Positions 1 to 6,244 of a DNA stretch of 14,385 bases are shown here, piece after piece; position 1 is the stretch's first letter, and each line of letters starts with the position of its first letter. The position numbers and the translations under genes are program-made. Below the pieces are notes generated by a model. That model was not told where the DNA came from, ran no database searches, and worked only from the letters and a program-made list of their open reading frames with translations. The DNA comes from Chloromonas sp. AAM2 (taxonomy: Eukaryota; Chlorophyta; Chlorophyceae; Chlamydomonadales; Chlamydomonadaceae), in NCBI GenBank assembly GCA_004335635.1, contig QAXH01004736.1, positions 2,018 to 16,402 on the forward strand, written 5' to 3'.

Positions 1-443
1 ATGCACCAAAGATGGGGCAAAATGGTGCCCTGGGTGAGCAGATGACCTCTCCCATGGATTTCCCATAACCCTCAGACATTGGTGTGACCCCTGGGTTGCC
101 CCTGTGTTCAGAAGACATTGTTGGTGCACAGGTATTGTTGAGGCAATATCGTCACTCGATGTCTTTCCCTCTCCTTCCTGTTTGTATGCGCATGATTCAC
201 AGCCTGGTATTCTAATGTTTCAACTGCCGCTGTTGTTGTTCGTGCACAGGCGAGGCAGCAGCCCCATCTGGCTTTGTGGCGAGAGTTGTTCTGAGCGGTG
301 TGTCAGCCGCCTACTACCTGACGGCAGCCACAATGGGCACGGCAATGGGCGTCTATGCACACATTCGGGTGGACGGCCCCAGTCCGTCCAAACAGGGCTG
401 CATAGGTGCTGAAGCAACCGCTGGATTAATGTCACAGTGTTAG
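1..443 (+). CDS. Unrecognised protein, two candidate 3' exons (partial)
   Basis: I do not recognise this protein. A first exon fragment runs off the left edge and ends at 33 before a GTGAGC donor. A second begins at 250 after a GCACAG acceptor. The two join in phase (one base plus two bases make a Gly codon). Exon two reads 63 further codons to a TAG at 441-443. It is Ala/Gly/Val-rich, with a hydrophobic stretch around AAYYLTAATMGTAMGVYA that could span or lie in a membrane, followed by a polar tail (VDGPSPSKQG). A possible alternative donor lies at ATAG/GTGCTG near 394. The stop sits only a few bases from the 13-mer repeats that abut the broken Helitron, so the last residues may be insertion-derived and the true C-terminus lost. 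Coding status is inferred from splice phase and composition only. Confidence 0.35.
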
Positions 444-956
444 GGTGCGCTGACTAGAGTTCCGCGCTGACTGGAGTTCAGCCCCCCCGCTGACTAGAGT
501 TTGACGCATGATCGTGTGCAGCTCGTACATGCGAATGTGCTCGCGCCACAAGTTTACGGTGGTTATGCACGCATCCTTGGGGTCTTGGAAAATCCAGCGG
601 TCCATGACAGGTTGTAGCTGGTACAGATCACCGACCACAATCACGTGCACACCTCCCATGAACAATGGGCATTGCTTGAACGCTACCATGCGGGAGTGCG
701 AGCCGTTGAAGGTTTTACCACCACAGAAAGAAATTTCGTCTAAGACGACCAGTCGCAGGTTACGGTACTTCGCCCGGCCAGAAGCTAGGGCGGAGTCTGT
801 TAGACCTGTAATCTTGTCCCCTTCCCAAGAAAGAGGCAAAGCAAACGCGCCATGAATGGTATCGCCCTTGATGTTGTAAGCAGCGGTGCCTGTATACGCG
901 GCCACAATAACCACGGGCACATCAGGATCGTCGTCCAAGATCTGGCTGCTGTACAA
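432..956 (-). pseudogene. Helitron helicase, motifs Ia-III, then truncated
   Basis: This is the shifted continuation of the helicase. VVIVAAYTGTAAYNIKGDTI at residues 15-34 is motif Ia with the Pif1 TGxAAxxIxGxTIH signature. LVVLDEIS (69-76) is Walker B with D73/E74. VIVVGDLYQLQPV (105-117) is motif III, and MYELHTIMRQ (143-152) is the stretch that follows it. Family similarity stops after Q152 (about position 501). The remaining 22 codons are the 13-mer repeats and flanking DNA read by chance. Motifs IV-VI, normally another several hundred residues, are absent, so ATP hydrolysis and unwinding could not be supported. Confidence 0.88.
449..501. repeat. Three copies of a 13-mer at the Helitron break
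   Basis: The 13-mer GCTGACTRGAGTT occurs at 449-461, 466-478 and 489-501, with spacings of 17 and 23 bases; the middle copy differs at one base. Similarity of the minus-strand helicase to its family ends exactly at 501, so this short array sits on the breakpoint. Confidence 0.8.
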
Positions 957-1363
957 TGCACAGCTGCTTGCACCAGTGCATGCACCAGAACGGACTTGCC
1001 GACGCCAGCGCCACCTGAAATGAACTCAGTCATTTGCTCGCCGTTTTGGGTGGTTATCCTACGCATGAAGTGGTCAAAGAACGCACGCTGCTCGTCATTC
1101 AAGTTGCGCACCATTTCGTGCAGAGCAGCGGGTGTTGTGCGTGGTGGGGCTCGTGCCAGAAATTGCTTGGGCTCATCATCTTCATGATCATCTTGTTCAT
1201 TGTTTTGCTTTGGGTCCATGTCCAGGGACAAGTCATAAGCTTCAATCACATCGTTTTCAAGCATAACATTTCCCTCTGGTCCACAGAACAGCAGATTGCC
1301 TGCACCCTCGTGTTCACCATAGAGCTCTTCATACTTGTGCAAGCGTTCATGCAGTTGCTCCAT
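800..1363 (-). pseudogene. Helitron helicase, Walker A segment
   Basis: This lies in the same reading frame as the Rep segment, separated from it by TGAs at 1406-1408 and 1382-1384. It begins with a charged linker (DDHEDDEPKQF around residue 60), then LNDEQRAFFDHFM (about 88-100), the Q-motif-like lead-in of Pif1 helicases. FISGGAGVGKSVLVHALVQA follows, with the Walker A lysine at K123 and S124. After VQA the frame becomes meaningless. The next helicase motif continues in another frame of the same strand, so a shift (one base lost or two gained) lies at about 945-985. The last 50 residues of the open stretch are out of frame. Confidence 0.88.
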
Positions 1364-1401
1364 GTCTTCATCATGTCTTTTTCAGCGCAGTATTGACGCT
1401 T

Positions 1402-1427
1402 GCGTTCAGCAATTGCGTTCAGCAATT
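1402..1427. repeat. 13-bp tandem duplication inside the Helitron frame
   Basis: GCGTTCAGCAATT occurs twice head to tail (1402-1414, 1415-1427). On the minus strand the second reading produces the TGA at 1406-1408. The change in length is not a multiple of three, yet the frames on both sides agree, which implies a compensating one-base loss nearby, probably in the A5 run (T5 at 1378-1382 on +). Confidence 0.8.
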
Positions 1428-3277
1428 GCTTCGGCGTTGGCGTCGTGGTAATCGCGCCATGTCAAATACTGGGCCGGCTTCATAGAAGCTTCATTAGTCC
1501 AGGGCAGGTACAGCATGCACAGCTCGCGATATTTGTCTTCTTCTGTGCCTTTGCGCTTGTTGTCAAACCCCACGCACCGCATGATGCGCCATCGTCTCCG
1601 AGCTTTGACGACCATTATGCGCTTGGGCCTGTTTTCTTCAGCAGGAGCATCTGCTCCAGAATCTGTGTCATTATCTATATCAGTCATCTTTTCTGAATCG
1701 CTTGAGTCTGTCTCATGCAGAATCTTTTCACCTGCACCTGTCATCGGGGCATTTGGGTCTACCGTCACCCACTTGCGGTTGTATTTGCAGGCAAAGTCTG
1801 CCAAGCACACCTCTTTCAGTTCTACAGGGCGTGCAGGGTAGTCTGTGATCAAGCTGTCTGTGTACACGTCTTCATCATCTTCGTCCAGCTCTTTCAGCTC
1901 TCGTCTCAATTTCAGAGTACGTGTGCGGTTTTCAGCAGTGTTGGTATCAATGAAAACAAATGAACGGCTGGACCTTTGGATGGCGTTGCCCAGGATGAGA
2001 TTAACGCTTTGCTGGGAACACACGACGCTGTTGTTGATGGAAGCGCTAGCCATTTTGCGCACTTGCTGCAGCAGCGTAGTATTGTTGCGTTTGCATTCTT
2101 CTTGCACCCGCTGCAGGTCTTCAGCCATGCCTTGTTGTCCTTTGCACTGATACGATGTCACGTACACAATTGCACGGTACGGTTCTAGCGAGAATTGGCA
2201 ATCCATGTTAGCTCGTAGAATAGGCAACCCCACGCGGCTGTAGCCATTGATACAGATCTCACACAGGCGCCGTTGCAACAAGACCTTGGGGCCGTCCAGA
2301 GATGCCCGAACCGCCAAGATGTATTGCTCTTCTGTCAGCCCCAGCTGAGCTAAAAATGCATCATGACTTGTCGGGTCTTCCAGGTTCTCACCTAGGCTCC
2401 CCAGGTAAGCCTGAATGCGTTTCCAGGTTTTGCGGTGTGCTTTGGCAAGTTCTATGTCACAGTCAGTCTCAGATAGTGGTGTTAAAATGCATGTTTGACG
2501 CATAGGCGGCCACGGGCACCCAAATCTGCAATCGTTCTTGCGCCGTTTGCGGCAGCAAAGACCGTGCTGGTGCACTTGTAAGCGCAGCAGGTCTGGATCA
2601 ACCTCGCTAATACTGCAGCACGTGTGCTTGTCTACATACGCACATATGGTTTCATTGCTGTCTCGGTTGTATTTTGGAGCATTCTTTGCCCACCCTTGAC
2701 CATGAACGTGGCTATCGCCTCGAGATTGGTATTCTTCCATGCTGAAGTAATCGTCCAAGCCACCGTATGCGTCTGGGCAGCGCTTCATAACCAGATCCAA
2801 GTATGCCTCAAGGCGCTGGTGCCAAATCCGTGCGCATGTGACAGGGTCTTTGCGCATGATCTCACATCGTTGCACCCAGGACAGGCCGGCTAGTTCGGAA
2901 TCACTCATGCATTTGCCTGTGTCAAGCCAATGGATGTGGTTTAGAAGGTCGTTTTGGTACAGACCGCGGCTGGTCAAGGTGAAATACCAAGTTGAACTTC
3001 CTAGTTGTCGAAGCATGGCAAAGGCCTTTTTTTTGCAGGCGTCCATGTAAGCGGGAGAGGTGCGCAGAGATTTTAGCACAGGATACATTTTGTTACTGGC
3101 AGCTTGTTCCTGTCTATACTGAGGCTCGCATGCCTGGCCGGCGGTAATGCGCTGCTGTATTGTCTTGCGCACACGCAATTCTGCCTCTTGGACGGCCATG
3201 ATGACCTGTATCTTGCGCAGCATGTAGAATATCAAAGTGATGTCGGTAGCTGCTCTACGCACCATGTTTTGAAGCAA
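1406..3277 (-). pseudogene. Helitron Rep domain (HUH/Y2 nuclease)
   Basis: This 623-codon stretch holds the rolling-circle initiator. Residues 90-110 (STWYFTLTSRGLYQNDLLNH) match the Helitron_like_N core. Residues 180-196 carry EEYQSRGDSHVHGQGW, with metal-binding H190 and H192. LQVHQHGLCC and CRFGCPWP (about 233-257) form the usual Cys/His and CRFxxP block. YVTSY at 372-376 supplies the two catalytic tyrosines spaced as in Y2 enzymes, followed by the expected GMAEDL. SSRSFVFIDT (about 436-445) and YRELCMLYLPWTNE (about 583-596) are later family landmarks. Both catalytic motifs are intact. The frame opens after a TGA at 3320-3322 and closes at a TGA at 1406-1408 inside a 13-bp duplication, so no full-length protein can be made. 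In living relatives this domain nicks and joins transposon ends. Confidence 0.92.
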
Positions 3278-3400
3278 GTGCTTACACAGCTCATGGTACG
3301 TGATGTGGCGTATTTTGCCTCAGCAGGTGGCCACACTATACACGGGGAAAGCATTTGGACTCATCGTGCGGGTCCCGTAGCAATCCAATAGGGCGCTGGC

Positions 3401-4009
3401 CTATTCCCCAGGTGCCACTTTGACATGTTTTAGATAGCGGTACTCTTGCACGTAGTTGGCTATATCGTTGTGTGATTCTACTAGCACGTCGATCGGCCAG
3501 CGCTTGCCATAAGTCATGGTTGCGGCACCTGGGGTTTGATCATTTTCTGACATTTCTGCACCTGGTGATTCGTGAGGTGCTGATTGTGCTGTTTGCCTTC
3601 TTGCTGCTTGTTCTGGAACTGATGCCTGGACTGGCGACTCGTCGGCCAAAACAGGCCGGTAATCTTTGATGACAATCTCTTGTTGTGGGCCACCGGCCAC
3701 ATCGGTGCCAAGCACTTGTAACCAGGGGTCTGGGTTGTCAACAAGAAAATTCTGGTACAAAGGAGTGGTGCGCAGGTATGCCATTTGTGCACGCAGAGCT
3801 GTGAGCTGCACATTGCGTTTCAGTACAAACTCATGGTGCTCAAGCTTGCGTTGTAGTTGAACGACAATTGTGTCATTGAATGCTCTGCCATGCTGCAGGC
3901 TTTCGTGCAACGCAACTACATTTGACGCCACGTTAATGACGCCTTGATTGATGTGATATTGGCCCATATTTTTCATTGTGCGCAGCTGTACGAATGGCAA
4001 ATGGAGCAC
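3401..4009 (-). pseudogene. Helitron protein, DUF6570-like segment
   Basis: The segment has 202 codons between in-frame stops at 4097-4099 and 3401-3403. It carries hallmarks of the DUF6570-like domain found upstream of Rep in many Helitrons: GQYHINQGVINVASNV (a ligand-like GxVxNVP stretch), then NDTIVVQLQRKLEHHEFVLK and LRTTPLYQNFLVD. A Pro/Glu/Gln-rich linker follows (about residues 115-165), then a short conserved tail ending EYRYLKHVKVAPGE just before the TAG. The usual continuation (a PGE, then Phe/Pro-rich YxG stretch) can be seen past the TAG in the same frame, so this stop is a lesion and not a natural terminus. The GTG at its 5' end is not a real start. Confidence 0.8.
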
Positions 4010-4096
4010 AAGCGCTGTCCCATGTCCGTCATGTTGGCCAGTTCTTTTGGGAGCCCGGGCAATCCACGGGTGTTCGCTACAGCGCGTGGCGGCAAT

Positions 4097-5263
4097 TCAT
4101 TCTTTTTCAGGTACGCAGTGCAGGTCACGCAGAAGTGCCAGTTCTCCTGGGATGCAGTTCTCTTGCTCTGCTAACGTATCAGCCAAGAAACTGTTAGCAG
4201 CACTGCTGTCGCTGGTAAGCAAAGATCTTTGCCAGCCAATGCTGCTGCTGCTGCTGGTGTTGATGCAGGTGCTGTTCGCTGTTCCTGTGCCTGGTTCTTC
4301 AGGTTGCCACAGTCTCGCTTGCACGCGCTCAGCCGCCTTCAGGGCCACCATGAACGGGACTGACATTGAGCTGGGAATGAATGTACTTTTCCATGTCACC
4401 GGCAACTCGTCTGCCCACCTGACAGCTGTAGTTGACAGAGATTTTTTGGAATGCAACTCATGGCAGCACGAACAATTGTGGATAGGGGGGTCGCTTTGCA
4501 CTGCTTTGTAAGCGTCGGTTGCTTCTGTGACTGTGTAACGTTTCCAGTTTACGGGGATTTCTTCGTCACCATCGTACTTTGCAGGTGGCGTGGTGCGTTT
4601 CTGACCGCGCTGTTCAGTTCGTGTTGCAGGTTGGGTGCATGCAGTGATCGTGGCCGCCTTGCCAACCTTTTCGGCGATATTCCTAGTTTGCGTGGTGTGA
4701 TGGAGTGAGTGGGGAACTGTCACATGACCGGTTGCAGGCACCAAAGCAGTTAACATTTTCTTTACGTTTTCAGGTAATACCTCTGTGTTGCCGGTGTGAA
4801 TGGGTCTTTGTAATTGCATGGTTGATGGCAGCAGACCAGCTAACGCATTTTTGACGACATCAGGTAACAGCGATGTGTTGATGCCAGTGCAACTGCGTCT
4901 TTGTGACTGCATGATAGAAGCTGAATCGCTGGCTTGCGACAAAGCAGCTGTCGCATTTTGTATGTTTTCAGGCAATAGCTGTGTGTTGTTGCCAGTGCGT
5001 CTTGGTGGTGGCACGGGGCCTTGTGGCAGCAGAGCAGCAAACGCATTTCTAACGTTTACAGATAATGGCTGTGTGATGCTGCTAGTGCAAATGTGCCTGT
5101 GTGACTGTATGGGGCTTGCACAAGCAACCATTCCCAAGCTGCTCGAGAGGCATCTTGTAAGTTGTCCAATCGCTGCAGGCCCACAGTTTCCAAAAATGCT
5201 ATCATGCTGATTACTTCGGCGCCTTGGGTACACACTAACAGCAATTGGCTGTACTGTTTGCAC
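4097..5263 (-). pseudogene. Helitron protein, repeat region and CxCC segment
   Basis: This is a 388-codon open stretch in the same frame as the Rep domain. Residues about 51-180 hold four imperfect repeats ending in variants of LLPENVxNAxAALLP. Residues about 181-240 are a basic linker. Residues 264-268 are CSCCH, followed by the polar HSKKS, matching the short Cys cluster that precedes the DUF6570-like part in many Helitron proteins; it could bind zinc (inference). The end, near PGELALLRDLHCVPEKE, is cut by a TGA at 4097-4099. Reading through that stop, the frame continues for 29 codons into the next segment with sensible protein sequence. The listed first codon is not a real start; the segment is internal. 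Confidence 0.8.
4750..5115 (-). repeat. Four in-frame coding repeats (30/36-codon units)
   Basis: Anchors of the form CAGRTAAYRNC on the + strand recur at 4771, 4861, 4969 (CAGGCAATAG) and 5059, giving offsets of 90, 108 and 90 bases, all multiples of three. On the minus strand each unit encodes a variant of QSQRRxCTGxxTxLLPENVxNAxAALLP. The copies have diverged at many bases but keep the frame. Confidence 0.8.
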
Positions 5264-5835
5264 ACATTGTCACACAGATATCGTAGGTTATGTCGCGAAC
5301 TTGGCGGCTTGACAAAGCGTTTGGTCAGTAGCAATTGCTCGAATTGAATGCTGATAAAGCCAGGTTGGGATAGTGACAAGCTGGAGCCGCCCAATATAAA
5401 ACAAGCAGCTTGCAAGTGAGCGGTGTGCACAGCTTGGGCGACGACGTGGGAATCAGGCACTTGCATGGCGTGTTGTACAGCATTTGCTGTGGCTTGCACC
5501 TTGCTGAAACCAGCAGTTAAAGCCGCATGTGCACCTGCGTGAAAATGCATGTTGGGGCAGCCCATGTGGACGTGCACAAGCTTTAACACACACATGACGT
5601 CCAGAGCTTCCAGTATGGTCTGGCTATGGACAGCGTGGCTATCAGTTTGCAATCTATGAAGAACGTTCGAGAATGCTTGACGATCCATGCGCGAGAGATG
5701 TGCTACTGTCTCGTTAAACTTCGACTCGCTATTGTGCTTTGTCTCGGCCAGCCAGCGGCTCTGTTCTTGGCTTGTGGCTGGTTTGCTTGCTTGCTCGATG
5801 CTTGATGGCCCGACAACTCGATTCTCGATGGTTCA
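5056..5835 (-). pseudogene. Helitron protein, N-terminal segment of unknown domain
   Basis: The frame is open from just after a TGA at 5833-5835, with the first ATG at 5686-5688. From that ATG it gives 210 residues; about 48 open codons precede it and look protein-like (for example SRWLAETKHNSESKFNETV), so the original start may lie further upstream. The segment is mostly helical in composition, His/Ala/Leu-rich, with a well-formed stretch at SRHNLRYLCDNVCKQYSQLL. I recognise no domain. It passes into the next segment by a frameshift near 5115-5160 (one base lost or two gained). Beyond the shift the downstream frame carries the first protein repeat, while this frame runs on to a meaningless end at 5056. 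Confidence 0.55.
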
Positions 5836-6244
5836 ATTCTTGGAGGCTCGATGCTCGATTGAATAGATAGCGCCAGCTGGGTTTGGCTTGTCAGGTTGCT
5901 GTCTTGTCACTTGAGGGGCTGGAGCATAAGGCGATGGATAGTTTATCTGGCACAATCGTGATCAAAGCAGGCGTGCAACCCGCACACAAAGACCTCTTCC
6001 ATTCCAGCTCCTTTCGCGTAGGCTCGTGCTTTGGTCGCGGCTACCACCCAGACAAGTGCGAAAGCCGGTGAAAGTGACCCAGAGGCACGTGCAAAGTCAC
6101 GTGCACATCACATGGGCCTGGCCCAGCATAGTAAAACCCTAAGTCTTGCCCTTGGCGGGCAAGCCTGACTGACCGCACACTTCCTGTGCAACACGTTCTG
6201 TCTTTTCTCTGATGCACAGACCACTCATTTGATCAGGCACTGTC
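5836..6244. other. Region between Helitron remnant and DUF84 gene
   Basis: Its left part (about 5820-5870) has several copies of CTCGAT, giving a simple-repeat look. The minus strand at about 5836-5964 is open and Pro-rich (YPSPYAPAPQV) but ends at TGAs on both sides; it may be decayed Helitron N-terminus. The right part holds the promoter elements annotated separately. The Helitron 5' end must lie here or slightly to the left, but I cannot place it. Confidence 0.5.
6086..6163 (+). promoter_or_regulatory. Putative promoter of the DUF84 gene: G-boxes, site II pair, telo-box
   Basis: Two CACGTG G-boxes lie at 6086-6091 and 6098-6103. TGGGCC at 6113-6118 and GGCCCA at 6120-6125 form an inverted pair of site II elements. 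A telo-box AAACCCTAA is at 6134-6142. CTTGCCC and GGGCAAG (about 6145-6163) form a 7-bp inverted repeat around TTGGCGGG, an E2F-like core. All are 80-160 bases upstream of the ATG at 6245. No TATA box is evident. These words are known in plant promoters of growth-linked genes; their use here is inferred. Confidence 0.5.

Larger units (their letters stand above)
501..5835 (-). mobile_element. Degenerate autonomous Helitron (Rep-helicase), 3' truncated
   Basis: This is a rolling-circle DNA transposon remnant read on the minus strand. In order it shows an N-terminal region of unknown type, in-frame protein repeats, a CSCC cluster, a DUF6570-like domain, a Helitron_like_N/Rep domain with HVH and YVTSY, and the Walker A, Walker B and GDLYQLQPV motifs of a Pif1-family helicase. 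That order is diagnostic of Helitrons. The helicase half after IMRQ is absent, so the usual 3' end (hairpin and CTRR) is missing from this copy. I could not fix the 5' TC terminus; it should lie somewhere in 5836-6244. Five in-frame stops and at least two frameshifts make it non-autonomous. No OTU, apurinic endonuclease or RPA domain is visible. Confidence 0.93.

Noticed and set aside
104..412. Plus-strand 102-codon frame at the left edge
   Set aside because: It is Cys/Arg/Ser-rich and lies in a different frame from the exon pair whose splice phase matches; it reads across the likely intron.
449..501. CRISPR-like array
   Set aside because: There are only three 13-base units with spacers of 4 and 10 bases in a eukaryotic context, so it is not a CRISPR.
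3320..4099. Reassigned stop codons (TGA/TAG read as amino acids) as an explanation for the stops in the Helitron frame
   Set aside because: The DUF84 gene ends at a normal TGA, both TAG and TGA are involved, and the element also has frameshifts and a truncation, so it is simply broken.
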